The notes: generated from the letters alone by a model not told the origin. A stretch of 35,370 nt of DNA from Klebsiella pneumoniae (GCA_945882675.1 CAMCWU010000005.1:1-35370); one strand, 5' to 3'. Counted from the first letter of the stretch, positions 1 to 7,713 are shown. Made by a program: numbers and translations.

Positions 1-54
1 GGCCACCAGCATCAGGCTCTGGGCCCGGCGAATCAGCTCGACGCGGGCGTCCAC
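1..54 (-). CDS. Start of a leftward gene, partial
   Basis: Read on the minus strand, a GTG at 54 preceded by a GGAGG-type ribosome binding site (about 58-62) opens a frame of 18 codons that runs out of the window. It reads as plausible protein (V-D-A-R-V-E-L-I-R-R-A-Q-S-L-M-L-V-A). There is too little to name a family. The start is inferred from the purine-rich stretch just upstream, and the frame could also begin elsewhere. Confidence 0.35.
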   Translation of the reverse strand, partial: MDARVELIRRAQSLMLVA

Positions 55-269
55 GTCCCTCCATGTCTACCGGTAGCCCGGCGCGGGACGCGGTAGCGGA
101 TCCTGGGACGAACCGGCCCAGGGCGCGGTCAGGTCAGCGGGATGGGACAAAAGTGCGCGCACGGTCAAGCGGCCCGCCGGATCTCGGAGTACGATGACGC
201 CACGGAAGGGCCTCGCGATGGACGCGACCCGAGCGATCCGGGGCCACCGACCTCGGGAGGGGTAAGGAG
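55..269. other. Intergenic stretch, no gene seen
   Basis: This stretch lies between the leftward partial gene and the rightward methyltransferase-like fragment. Open frames cross it on both strands but none has protein-like composition. It presumably holds promoters for the flanking genes, but I see no convincing -35/-10 pair. Confidence 0.4.
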
Positions 270-401
270 ATGCGGTTCATGCTTCCTCCCCTCTCCGCTT
301 CTCGCGGCAGTCGAACGATCGACGTCTGCGCCACCGGCGCCAACATCTGGTCCTACCATCCCCACCGGGACGCCTCGATCACCGGGATCCCCACGCCTTA
401 G
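270..401 (+). pseudogene. Truncated SAM-methyltransferase-like ORF (43 codons)
   Basis: An ATG at 270, straight after the purine-rich GGGAGGGGTAAGGAG, opens a 43-residue frame ending in TAG at 399-401. Residues 15-40 look like the first beta-strand and glycine motif of a class I SAM-dependent methyltransferase: T-I-D-V-C-A-T-G-A-N-I-W at 16-27, then D-A-S-I-T-G-I at 34-40 as the second strand. Known UbiE-type enzymes read D-x-G-x-G-T-G-A-N here, so one glycine is replaced. The rest of the enzyme (about 200 residues) is missing: a small lipoprotein gene starts 10 bases after the stop. I infer a decayed 5' fragment. A leader peptide or a chance ORF is possible. Confidence 0.35.
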
Positions 402-411
402 GAGTTTGTCC

Positions 412-918
412 ATGCGCTTGTCGTTCGCACTGTTCGCTCTCGCTGCCTGTTCCGGGGACTCGAGCTCCGACACTGGCGACGCCACCAGCACCGACGCCCC
501 TGCGGCAGGGGCGATCGAACCGGTCAGCGGGAGCTGGACGTACATTCAGACCAGCGTGGACGCCGACAGCTGCGGCATCGCCGACTTGCTCGTGCTCGAT
601 GCCGGCGCATTCGCCATCGTGAACGGCGGCGACGGCACCTTCACGGTCGACGACGGGACCTACCAGTTCGACTGCACCCTCGACGGCGCCGACTTCACCT
701 GTCCCGACCGTTTCGGTGGGGAAGGGACCGTCGGCACCGGCGGCATCGCCTTCGCCATCTCCGGGGAGGCGAACGGCACCTTCTCGAGCGACAGCGCCGC
801 CGTCGGGAGCCAGTCGGGGGAGGCTGACTGTACGGATTCGGTGTGCGAGGCCGCGGCCGGGCTGCTCGGGTTCACGCCGCCCTGCGCGGTTGCCGTCTCG
901 TACACCATCGGGTTGTGA
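412..918 (+). CDS. Small secreted lipoprotein, unknown function
   Basis: 168 residues from ATG 412, with AGGAG at 400-404 as ribosome binding site. The frame stays open upstream to 142, but that extension has no protein-like composition. The N-terminus (M-R-L-S-F-A-L-F-A-L-A-A-C) is a short lipoprotein signal with lipobox Cys13. It is followed by a Ser/Asp/Thr/Ala-rich linker to about residue 35. The rest is a Gly/Asp-rich, probably all-beta domain with Cys residues that could form disulfides. I recognise no family. It probably sits on the inner face of the outer membrane or on the cell surface. It is flanked by remnants, so it has no visible operon partner. Confidence 0.7.
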   Translation: MRLSFALFALAACSGDSSSDTGDATSTDAPAAGAIEPVSGSWTYIQTSVDADSCGIADLLVLDAGAFAIVNGGDGTFTVDDGTYQFDCTLDGADFTCPDRFGGEGTVGTGGIAFAISGEANGTFSSDSAAVGSQSGEADCTDSVCEAAAGLLGFTPPCAVAVSYTIGL

Positions 919-1843
919 CGGGCGATTTCGCTCCAGGCTGGGCGGCTCCGCCGATGCTCGTCTCAGCGCCAGGTCTTCCACGCGCCGCAGGCACGACGCG
1001 GTCTCGGGACGAACCCCCTGGATCCGCCCGCGGGGACCCTCGAGCGCCGCGCAGTGGTGCGCCACGTCGTCCCGCGCCCCCGCCTCGGCCGCCACCGCCC
1101 CCGCCACGGCGTGAAACAACTGGCGAACCGGCACATCGGGGCCCGGGCTCAGGGCGACGAGCGCCTCGCGGGCCAGCGGGATCCGCCCGGTCTCGAGGCA
1201 GATGAGCGCGAGGTGGAGCCGGGGCGTGCAGTCGTCGAGCACGCCGAGGCGTTCGTGCAGGGCGCGTTGCTGGCGGATGAGCGCCTCGGGCACGGTCGAG
1301 GTTCCCCGCGTACCGCTCTGCGTCGGCCGCGACCTCGAGGAGCAGGGCTCTCCGCTCCGGCCCGCGCTCGGTGCGCCCCGGTTCCCGTCACGTCGCGAGC
1401 GCACGTTCAACCTCGTCTACGCCCGGACGCCTGCTTCCCGTGCTACGTCCACCTGCTGCCGCGCCGGCCGGATTGGGGGGGCTCGATCCGGTCGACGGTC
1501 CTGCGGCTCCGGTCCGTGCGCTCCGACAGCCGTTCAGGCGCCTGAACGCATCGTTACGGGCGTTGGCGGCTGGAGATCCGTCGCACCTGATCCGGCGCGG
1601 ATCGGCCGTCGTGGTTGTGTCACCCAGCACCAGAGCCCCGCCGCGTCGTGGCGGCCGGGCCCGAGCTCTGCATGGGGCCGTTCCGCGGGGAGCTCCCGCG
1701 CTTCGAGACGGCGGACGGCCTGCGCCGCCTGTGGCTGCCGGTCGAGCTGCGGGACCGTGGCGTTGGAGCCCCCGACGCCGCCGGTGGGGCCGTGACAGCC
1801 TCTCGGCCGTCCCTCGGGCGGCGACCCGCGCGTGGCCTCGAGC
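919..1843. other. Gene-poor stretch with decayed fragments
   Basis: There is no intact gene between the lipoprotein stop and the amidohydrolase stop. The left half holds the broken TPR-like fragment annotated separately (955-1445, minus). From 1446 to 1843 many overlapping frames exist, all Arg/Pro/Ala-rich shadows. One plus-strand run at about 1670-1760 (G-E-L-P-R-F-E-T-A-D-G-L-R-R-L) looks mildly protein-like but matches nothing I know. The region looks like a graveyard of eroded genes. Confidence 0.5.
955..1445 (-). pseudogene. Broken TPR-like tail of a myxobacterial Ser/Thr kinase
   Basis: On the minus strand two frames carry successive, clearly protein-like text. The upstream frame reads V-D-E-V-E-R-A-L-A-T, then an in-frame TGA near 1390, then P-E-R-R-A-L-L-L-E-V-A-A-D-A-E-R-Y-A-G-N-L-D-R-A. 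At about 1300 the reading moves to another frame: E-A-L-I-R-Q-Q-R-A-L-H-E-R-L-G, R-L-H-L-A-L-I-C-L-E-T-G-R and L-F-H-A-V-A-G-A-V-A-A-E-A-G. The pattern (R-L-N-L-x-L-V-L-L-x-x-G-R then V-H-A-x-L-L-P) resembles the TPR-like C-terminal region common in large myxobacterial protein kinases. With one nonsense codon and one frameshift, and no kinase domain, it is most likely a dead fragment. Assembly error could cause part of the damage. Confidence 0.45.
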
Positions 1844-3592
1844 CTACGGCGTAAACTCCTCGTCGCGCCACGTCTCCTCTCCGTCGAGCAGCGTCCACAA
1901 CACCTTCGTCTCGGCGATCTCCTGAGGGGAGACCGTGAACAGGTCGCGGTCCAACACGACGAGATCCGCCCGCTTCCCGACCTCCAGCGAGCCCACGAGG
2001 TCCTCCTGTCGGAGCACCCATGCCGCCTCCGTCGTCATGGCGCGCAACGCCGCCTCCACCGTGGGCAGGCTCTGATCCCCACGGTCTATCGCCGAGGATA
2101 TCGATACGAACGGCGACATGCTCGCCGTATCGTAGTCGCTCGAGAGCACCACGTGCGCACCCGACTCGTACAGATCGCGCACACGCCACGCGCGTTCGTC
2201 GATCCGCGCAGGCCCGACCAGGAAATCCGAATCGTGGAGCGCTTGCGGCCGCGTCCAGCTCCCGGAGAGCTGGAAGTCCGCGGCCACCCCCAGCTGCTCG
2301 AACCGGGGGATATCCGTGGGCGCAACCCACTCCACATGGGTCAACCGGTGCCGGGCTCCGATGTCGCCGTGCGCCGTTCGCGCGGCGTCGATCGCGTCCA
2401 AAGCCTCGCGCACCCCGCGGTCTCCGATCGCATGAATATGCATGTCGAAGCCTGACTCTTCGAGTTCGCTCACATACCGGGCCAGACGCGCAGCGTCGAA
2501 GTAGTTCAGGCCCGTCGGCCCGGCGAGCGTGGGTCCCGTGTACGGTTCGAGCAAAGCACCGGTGGTGAGCCAGGTAATGCCGTCCGCATACAGCTTGACC
2601 TGGTTGAAACGCAGCCGGTCGCCGGGCTCTCCGCTGCGCAACGACAAGAGCTGGGCGATCTGCACGTCATCGTCCTCGTCCGGGTACGCCCACAGCGGCA
2701 CGACAGCGCGAATCTTCAGGTCTCCCGCTGCATCTACTGCCTGCCATGCCTCGACGTAACCGCGCTTCCAGAAGCACCGACCATCCCCCACGGACGTGAT
2801 CCCGTTCTCCGCCGCCGCGGCGACCCCGGCACGAAGGGCCTGCTCGTTCAAGGGACCCATCATGGGATGGTTCACCAGGGCCGCATCGAACGCGAGCTCA
2901 CCAGCGGCGTCGAGCAGAAGACCGCGCGCTTTACCGCCTGCGTCGCGAAGAATCACGCCCCCCACCGGATCTGGCGTATCCGAATCGATCCCGAGCGCTG
3001 CCAGTGCCGCAGAGTTGACCCACGCTGCGTGGGAAGACGTCTCCATGATGACCGCCGGGCGGTCCGGAATCGCTCGGTCCAAGATCTCCGCCGCAGATCC
3101 TGGAGTAACCAGGGCGCTCCACAGGTCGAAACCCCACCCGACGACCCACTCCGTGCCGATTTGTTTGTCCGCACACCCTTTCAGCAGGGGCACGAAACCT
3201 GTCAAAGCACCATAGCCGGACACGAGGCAAGTACCCGCTGCCGGATGGAACGCTTCGAGCAGGTGGTTGTGCACATCGTGCAGTCCCGGGACCACCTGGC
3301 GGCCCAGCAGATCGGTTACGAGAGTCGCATCTCCGATGAGCCCCGCCGGTACGGGTTCGTCGCCGACCCAGACGATCTCGCCCGCGCGGATGGCCATAGC
3401 GGAGCGTCGCTCCGACGCCGCATTCAGGGTCACGAAGTCCCCGTTCCACAGCACGCGGTCCGCCGCGGAGAACCCGGTCGGTCGTGTGCCGGTGTCGGGG
3501 GATGCGCTCGTAGTCAGCGTATCAACTGGCTTATCCCTGGAGTCGGGAGCCGAGCACGCCAGGAGGGTGAGAAAACCGAGAGCTGGACGCAA
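1844..3592 (-). CDS. Secreted amidohydrolase (YtcJ-like, Amidohydro_3), lipoprotein
   Basis: 582 residues from a TTG at 3592. I chose TTG because GGAGGG (3599-3604) lies six bases upstream and because it yields a clean lipoprotein signal, M-R-P-A-L-G-F-L-T-L-L-A-C; the next ATG upstream (3673) adds 27 residues of poor composition. After a Ser/Thr-rich linker comes a metal-dependent hydrolase barrel: V-P-G-L-H-D-V-H-N-H (first metal histidines), V-K-L-Y-A-D-G (active-site Lys), H-I-H-A-I-G-D, H-R-L-T-H-V-E-W, and L-S-S-D-Y-D carrying the last aspartate. The C-terminus returns to the small beta domain (V-G-K-R-A-D-L-V-V-L-D). This is the exoenzyme/YtcJ branch, which hydrolyses amide or related bonds; the substrate is unknown. 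It probably acts outside the inner membrane. It stands alone, about 290 bases from the TetR gene. Confidence 0.88.
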   Translation of the reverse strand: MRPALGFLTLLACSAPDSRDKPVDTLTTSASPDTGTRPTGFSAADRVLWNGDFVTLNAASERRSAMAIRAGEIVWVGDEPVPAGLIGDATLVTDLLGRQVVPGLHDVHNHLLEAFHPAAGTCLVSGYGALTGFVPLLKGCADKQIGTEWVVGWGFDLWSALVTPGSAAEILDRAIPDRPAVIMETSSHAAWVNSAALAALGIDSDTPDPVGGVILRDAGGKARGLLLDAAGELAFDAALVNHPMMGPLNEQALRAGVAAAAENGITSVGDGRCFWKRGYVEAWQAVDAAGDLKIRAVVPLWAYPDEDDDVQIAQLLSLRSGEPGDRLRFNQVKLYADGITWLTTGALLEPYTGPTLAGPTGLNYFDAARLARYVSELEESGFDMHIHAIGDRGVREALDAIDAARTAHGDIGARHRLTHVEWVAPTDIPRFEQLGVAADFQLSGSWTRPQALHDSDFLVGPARIDERAWRVRDLYESGAHVVLSSDYDTASMSPFVSISSAIDRGDQSLPTVEAALRAMTTEAAWVLRQEDLVGSLEVGKRADLVVLDRDLFTVSPQEIAETKVLWTLLDGEETWRDEEFTP

Positions 3593-3598
3593 GGTACG

Positions 3599-3604
3599 CC
3601 CTCC
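3599..3604 (-). promoter_or_regulatory. Ribosome binding site deciding the TTG start of the amidohydrolase
   Basis: GGAGGG on the minus strand, six bases from TTG 3592. It selects TTG over the ATG at 3673 and gives a lipoprotein signal peptide at the very N-terminus. Confidence 0.65.
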
Positions 3605-3678
3605 ACTTCGGAGAGTGTAGCACTCGGTGGGTGGTGCCGCGAGAACTTCTCGTCTCCGGTCTCGGTCGGCCACCTCGG

Positions 3679-3798
3679 GCGGACGTGCTGGTGTGCGGGC
3701 ACTGCCGCAGGCCCCTCACCTTGCGCGGTGGTGATCCACCCGCGCGCCACGACGCGCATCCTCGACGGCATGGCGCGGGCGCACCGGGCTTCAAGCGG
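3679..3798 (+). mobile_element. Scar of an IS91-like (Y2) transposase C-terminus
   Basis: The plus strand reads A-D-V-L-V-C-G-H-C-R-R-P-L-T-L in one frame. After about 3726 the next frame continues A-V-V-I-H-P-R-A-T-T-R-I-L-D-G-M. Joined across one frameshift this matches the C-terminal end common to IS91-type transposases: a C-x-x-C pair, then an L-x-A-x-I-x-x-P-x-x-x-x-x-I-L segment. No upstream transposase domain or terminal repeats are seen. I call it a small, dead remnant. The assignment rests on memory of the family's C-terminal pattern. Confidence 0.4.
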
Positions 3799-3882
3799 AG
3801 GCACGCGGAAGCGGGCCCTGTTTCCTCTCGTCTCCGAGCCTGCCCCCTCGCCGAACCGAGGGTCCATCCTGGATCTGCCGGG

Positions 3883-4443
3883 TCACCGCAGCAGGCGTCC
3901 GAGCCCCTCCACGACGCGGGTCGCGTCTGCGTCCACGGGCTGGTGCCCCTCCGCGCGCAGCGAGGCGATGCCGTGCACGACCGCCCAACACACGTCCACC
4001 AGCACACCCACCGGCAGTGCTGCGCCGTGGCCGGCGGTGTGGGCCGCGCCCGTGAGCCGCTCGAGGGTGGCGTGCGTGCGCATCGCCGCGGGGAGGGGCT
4101 CCGGGGCAGCGTCTGCGGGGCGTTGGAACATCACCCGGAAGTGGCCCGGGTGCGCATCCGCGAACTTCACGTAGGCGACGCCGGCCGCGGTCAGCGCCTC
4201 CAGCGGATCGGGCCCCGCGTGGCTCGCCGCGCCCTCCATCGCCGCGGTGAGCCCGGCGAACCCTTCCTCCGCCAGGGCGTGCAGGATGCCCTGTGCGCTC
4301 CCGAAGTGGTGGTAGGGCGTCTGGTGGCTGACCCCGGCGAGCCGGGCCACCTCGCGGAAGCTCACCGACCGCACCCCCGACCGGGCCACCAGGGTCAGAC
4401 TGGCGTCCAGGACGCGGCGCCGAGACTCCTCGCTGGACTTCAT
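3883..4443 (-). CDS. TetR-family transcriptional regulator
   Basis: 186 residues from ATG 4443. The N-terminal HTH is clear: R-R-R-V-L-D-A-S-L-T-L-V at 9-20, then F-R-E-V-A-R-L-A-G-V-S at about 29-39 and P-Y-H-H-F-G-S at about 43-49. The ligand domain contains Y-V-K-F-A-D-A-H-P-G-H-F-R-V-M-F, typical of the WHG/TetR_C_33 group. The gene overlaps the upstream SDR gene by ATGA and so forms a two-gene operon with it. The palindrome over the operon promoter (5247-5280) is the obvious operator, which implies autoregulation. The effector is unknown, perhaps the substrate or product of the SDR. Confidence 0.9.
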   Translation of the reverse strand: MKSSEESRRRVLDASLTLVARSGVRSVSFREVARLAGVSHQTPYHHFGSAQGILHALAEEGFAGLTAAMEGAASHAGPDPLEALTAAGVAYVKFADAHPGHFRVMFQRPADAAPEPLPAAMRTHATLERLTGAAHTAGHGAALPVGVLVDVCWAVVHGIASLRAEGHQPVDADATRVVEGLGRLLR

Positions 4444-5228
4444 CCGGGCTTCATACCTGCCATGATGCGGGTCATCAACCACACGCGACCGAAGCGTGGG
4501 GCGGTGGCGAGCGACCACCCGAGCAGCTTCGACAGCAAGCCCGGCCGAACCGTCACAAACCCACCCAGCGCTCGCAGGGTGGACGCGGCCACCGCGTCGG
4601 GGGTCTCGGCCGCCCCCATCACCATCCCGGCCCGGGCGGCGAACCCGCTCCGCACCGGCCCGGGCGCCGACGACACCACGGCGACGCCCCGCGCGCGCAG
4701 CTCGCCGGCGAGGCCTTCGGCGAAGCTCTGCACGAACGCCTTGGTGGCCGCGTACGTGGACGAGCCGGGCACGCCCTGAAACGCGACGATCGAGCTGAGA
4801 AACGCGATCCCACCGCGGCCCCGGGCGGCCATCCGCGCGCCGAGCGGGTGGGCCAGCGCCACGACCGACCGGACGTTCACGTCCACCATCTCGAGCTCCG
4901 ACCCGATCGGCAGGCCGATGAAGTCTCCGATGCTGCCGAACCCGGCGGCGGGGACGAACAGGCCGATCTCCAACGGCTCTACGGCCGCGAGCACCTGGGC
5001 GACCCCGGACGGGGTGGCGAGGTCCGCGGCCACCACCAGGGCCGGGACCCCGTGGGTGGTGCGGAGCTCGCTGGCCAACGCCTCCAGGCGGTCGGTCCGC
5101 CGGGCCACCAGGACCACGGAGGCCCCGCGCGCAGCCACGGCCCTGGCGAAGGCGGCGCCGATCCCGTCGGACGCGCCGGTGACGAGGGCCCACGGCCCAT
5201 AGCGCCGCACGAAGTTCGGATCGGACAC
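4440..5228 (-). CDS. Short-chain dehydrogenase/reductase (SDR)
   Basis: 262 residues from GTG 5228, preceded by a GGGGG stretch about four bases away. An upstream in-frame GTG at 5252 would add eight residues but lies inside the -10/operator, so it is unlikely. The Rossmann motif T-G-A-S-D-G-I-G starts near residue 17, A-R-R follows for cofactor choice, and A-A-G-F-G is a variant of the N-x-A-G motif. The active site has Ser in F-L-S-S-I-V and Y-x-x-x-K in S-T-Y-A-A-T-K. Arg after the second strand suggests NADP(H). The ending resembles SDRs that act on lipophilic alcohols or 3-oxoacyl groups, but the substrate is open. It is the first gene of the operon with the TetR gene. Confidence 0.9.
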   Translation of the reverse strand: MSDPNFVRRYGPWALVTGASDGIGAAFARAVAARGASVVLVARRTDRLEALASELRTTHGVPALVVAADLATPSGVAQVLAAVEPLEIGLFVPAAGFGSIGDFIGLPIGSELEMVDVNVRSVVALAHPLGARMAARGRGGIAFLSSIVAFQGVPGSSTYAATKAFVQSFAEGLAGELRARGVAVVSSAPGPVRSGFAARAGMVMGAAETPDAVAASTLRALGGFVTVRPGLLSKLLGWSLATAPRFGRVWLMTRIMAGMKPG

Positions 5229-5246
5229 GGAGCCCCCAGCGTGATG

Positions 5247-5280
5247 TGACACTGTCTAGTTCATGGGTGTGACAGTGTCA
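5247..5280 (-). promoter_or_regulatory. TetR-type operator: perfect 10-bp inverted repeat
   Basis: TGACACTGTC (5247-5256) and GACAGTGTCA (5271-5280) are exact inverted copies separated by 14 bases. The arms cover both the -10 and -35 elements of the promoter reading into the SDR-TetR operon. This fits a TetR repressor that blocks its own promoter. The arrangement is seen directly; binding by the 3883-4443 product is inferred. Confidence 0.75.
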
Positions 5281-5281
5281 A
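5253..5281 (-). promoter_or_regulatory. Sigma-70-type promoter of the SDR-TetR operon
   Basis: On the minus strand TTGACA (5281-5276) is followed after exactly 17 bases by TAGACA (5258-5253). The -35 is a perfect consensus and the -10 is partial. The elements are embedded in the two arms of the operator palindrome. Confidence 0.65.
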
Positions 5282-5374
5282 GTCCACCGGGATGGCCGAC
5301 TGCGGGACCATCGCCCGGATCGGACCATCAAGATCGCGCGGGTACCGCCTCGCACCTCTCGGCGCTTAGCGTCT

Positions 5375-5400
5375 CGGGCGCGCGGACCGGCGCCCGGCCC
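5375..5400. repeat. Intergenic GC-rich repeat, copy 1
   Basis: Contains GCGGACCGGCGCCCGG within a segment of about 25 bases (5375-5399). Copy 2 carries the same 25 bases in inverted orientation, and copy 3 carries 22 of them in direct orientation. This copy lies between the SDR promoter and the choice-of-anchor B gene. Confidence 0.6.
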
Positions 5401-5466
5401 CCGTGGACCGGGTGCAGCACACCATCCTCGATACCGTGTTAGCAGGGGGTGTTCCCGGAGGTCCCC

Positions 5467-7098
5467 ATGCGCCACGGCGCCGCGCTGCTCCTGCTCGCCA
5501 CCACCCTCGCCAGCGCCCACGACGAGGTGGATGCCGGCGGTCTCCCGCCCGATCCGCTCCTCGGTCCCGATCAGTTCGAGTCGGAGCGCGCGCACCTGCA
5601 CGCCTGGGTCGGGCTCACGGAGTTCCCGGCCACGCTCCCCACGCGCGGCAACGACATCTGGGGGTACGCCTCGCCGGGCGGCCGGGAGTACGCTTTCGTC
5701 GGGATGGATACGTCGACGGGCGTGGTGGACGTCACGGATCCGGACGCCCCGGTGGTCGTGGTGGAGCTGCCGCACTCCGTGAGCACCTGGTCGGATACCC
5801 GGACCTTCCTGGATTATGCGTACACGTCGAACCAGGCGACCGGCGGGATCCAGGTGTTCGACATCGCGCAGATCGACTCGGGGATCGTCACGGAGCTCAC
5901 GCCGATCACCGGGCTCGGCCTGGACGACGCGCACACGATCGCGCTCGACCCGGTCAGCGGCTGGCTGTACACGGCGGGCTCGGACGGGTTCAACGGCGGG
6001 ATCGTCGCCATCGACCTGGCGAACCCGGCGGTCCCCGTGGTCACCGGGAGCTGGAACGGCAACTACGTCCACGCGCTCGAGGTCGTCACGCACGAGACGG
6101 GCCCGTTCGCCGGGCTCGAGATCGCCTACTCGTCGGCGGGCGTCAGCGGCTTCCAGATCCACGACGTCACGGACAAGGCGAACATCCAGCTCCTCGCCAC
6201 GCTGGTGTACCCCGGGCACGGCTACACCCACCAGGGCTCGCTCGACTGGGACAACCAGCTCTTCTACGTGAACGACGAAGGCGACGAGAAGCAGGGCAAC
6301 GTGGCCACCACGACCACGTACGTGTTCGACGTGTCGGACATCTACGCGCCGTTCCTCGCCGCCACCTTCACGAACGGCTCGCGCGCGATCGACCACAACC
6401 TGGCGTTCAAGGACGGGTTCGTGTACGAGGCCAACTACACGAGCGGCCTGCGGATCTACGACGGGCGGCTCGACCCGCTCGCCCCGGTAGAGGTCGGCTG
6501 GGTCGACACGTACCCGGAGTCGGACGCCACGTCGTTCAGCGGCGCGTGGGGGGTCTACGCCGGCCTTCCGTCGGGGAACATCCTCGTCGGCGACATCAAC
6601 GGGGCGCTGTTCGTCATCGACCCGACCGACGCGCTGACGCTCCCGCCCGAGCCGCTCGTCCTCGCGGCACCGGCAGACGCCGCCATCCTCCGCCCCGGGA
6701 TCGGCGGGCTCTCGTGGGAGCCGGCGTATGCGGCCGCGAGCGTCACGCTGACCGTGAGCGCGGACCCCACGCTCGCCAACCCCGTCGTGAGCCTCGAGCT
6801 CCCCCCGGAGGAGACGTCCGCCCTGCTCGCGGATCTCGGGCTCGGGAGCTGCGCCACCTGGTACTGGGGCATCACCGCCCACAACGCGAACGGGGACACG
6901 GCGAGCGCCGTGCAGTCGTTCACCGTGAGCGTCACGAGCGACATGGTGACGGACGGCGTCGTGAACGCGGCGGACTCGCGGCGGTTCAAGAAGGCCGCGG
7001 CGGCCGCGCACCCCATGGCGGACCTGGACGGCAACGGCGTGATCGACCTCGCGGACCGGTCCGTCCTGCTCGCGGAGATGGGCACGGTCTGCCCGTAG
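5467..7098 (+). CDS. Choice-of-anchor B family secreted protein with dockerin-like tail
   Basis: 543 residues from ATG 5467 (GGAGG at 5457-5461). The signal peptide is M-R-H-G-A-A-L-L-L-L-A-T-T-L-A-S-A. Residues about 50-390 form a beta-propeller-like repeat domain of the choice-of-anchor B / LVIVD type, with the marks W-G-Y-A, E-Y-A-F-V-G, G-V-V-D-V-T-D-P-D-A-P and several related blades (I-H-D-V-T-D, V-F-D-V-S-D). A fibronectin-III-like domain follows (about 395-490). The last 50 residues are two dockerin-like calcium loops, the second being D-L-D-G-N-G-V-I-D-L-A-D. The family is a secreted protein with variable C-terminal anchors; here the anchor seems to be replaced by the dockerin-like module. 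Function is unknown, possibly a surface-complex component. It has no operon partner. Confidence 0.82.
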   Translation: MRHGAALLLLATTLASAHDEVDAGGLPPDPLLGPDQFESERAHLHAWVGLTEFPATLPTRGNDIWGYASPGGREYAFVGMDTSTGVVDVTDPDAPVVVVELPHSVSTWSDTRTFLDYAYTSNQATGGIQVFDIAQIDSGIVTELTPITGLGLDDAHTIALDPVSGWLYTAGSDGFNGGIVAIDLANPAVPVVTGSWNGNYVHALEVVTHETGPFAGLEIAYSSAGVSGFQIHDVTDKANIQLLATLVYPGHGYTHQGSLDWDNQLFYVNDEGDEKQGNVATTTTYVFDVSDIYAPFLAATFTNGSRAIDHNLAFKDGFVYEANYTSGLRIYDGRLDPLAPVEVGWVDTYPESDATSFSGAWGVYAGLPSGNILVGDINGALFVIDPTDALTLPPEPLVLAAPADAAILRPGIGGLSWEPAYAAASVTLTVSADPTLANPVVSLELPPEETSALLADLGLGSCATWYWGITAHNANGDTASAVQSFTVSVTSDMVTDGVVNAADSRRFKKAAAAAHPMADLDGNGVIDLADRSVLLAEMGTVCP

Positions 7099-7227
7099 CG
7101 CCCTTCGATCCTATGGGTTCGGGGTGATCTCCTGCCGGTCGCGGCGCGCGGGCTCGGGCGTCGACCCGTGCGCCCGCGGCGCGCCTCGGGTATGCTCGCG
7201 AGCGAGAACCATCCGCACGGAGCACGC

Positions 7228-7713
7228 ATGATCCCGAAGTACCCCCTGTTCCTCGCCCTCGCCCTGACCGCCTGCGGGAGCAAGGACGACGGATCCGAGA
7301 CCGACACGGACGCCGTCGAGGGCGACGCCGACACCGACACCGACACCGACGCGTACACGGGCACGGAGACCGACACGGACACCGACGTCGTGGACACCGA
7401 CACGGACGTGGTCGACACGGACACCGACCCCGCCTGCGACGCGATCTCCTTGGGCCCCTGGATCGCGGACGGCCAGGCCTTCGGCATGCAGATGACGGGA
7501 GAGGTCATCGCGGGTCCCTCGGCGTGCGCCTTCCAGCTCGGGAACTGGGATATGGTCATGGACTCGCCCACGGGCGGGACCATCGTCGGCGACCAGGTCA
7601 CGCTGACGGGCTCGGCCTTCTGGACGAGCTGCACGGGCACGCTCGTCGGCGGCACGGAGATCAGCGGCATCTGCGCCAAGGACGGCTCGAACTTCGGCAT
7701 GGTCAAGAAGTAG
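7228..7713 (+). CDS. Lipoprotein with long Asp/Thr repeat linker
   Basis: 161 residues from ATG 7228. The upstream frame to 7168 lacks a signal; from 7228 it reads M-I-P-K-Y-P-L-F-L-A-L-A-L-T-A-C, a clear lipobox with Cys16. Residues 17-70 are a low-complexity D-T-D-T-D linker encoded by near-perfect GACACC/GACACG hexamer repeats. The remaining 90 residues form a small domain with three cysteines (after the linker, in A-C-D and A-C-A-F; also S-C-T-G) and G-x-V-x-G-D-Q-V-T-L-T-G-S. No family is recognised. The linker probably holds the domain away from the membrane and may bind calcium. It is convergent with the repeat protein at 7809. Confidence 0.75.
   Translation: MIPKYPLFLALALTACGSKDDGSETDTDAVEGDADTDTDTDAYTGTETDTDTDVVDTDTDVVDTDTDPACDAISLGPWIADGQAFGMQMTGEVIAGPSACAFQLGNWDMVMDSPTGGTIVGDQVTLTGSAFWTSCTGTLVGGTEISGICAKDGSNFGMVKK

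Noticed and set aside
142-411. Longer start for the lipoprotein at 412
   Set aside because: The extension lacks protein-like composition and would bury the lipobox; AGGAG at 400-404 points to ATG 412.
1446-1843. Possible gene on the plus strand around 1615-1854
   Set aside because: Only a short run looks protein-like, there is no ribosome site, and the rest is Arg/Pro/Gly-rich noise.
5278-7011. Minus-strand frame of 577 codons opposite the choice-of-anchor B gene
   Set aside because: Antisense shadow; the plus strand carries a signal peptide, ribosome site and domain marks.
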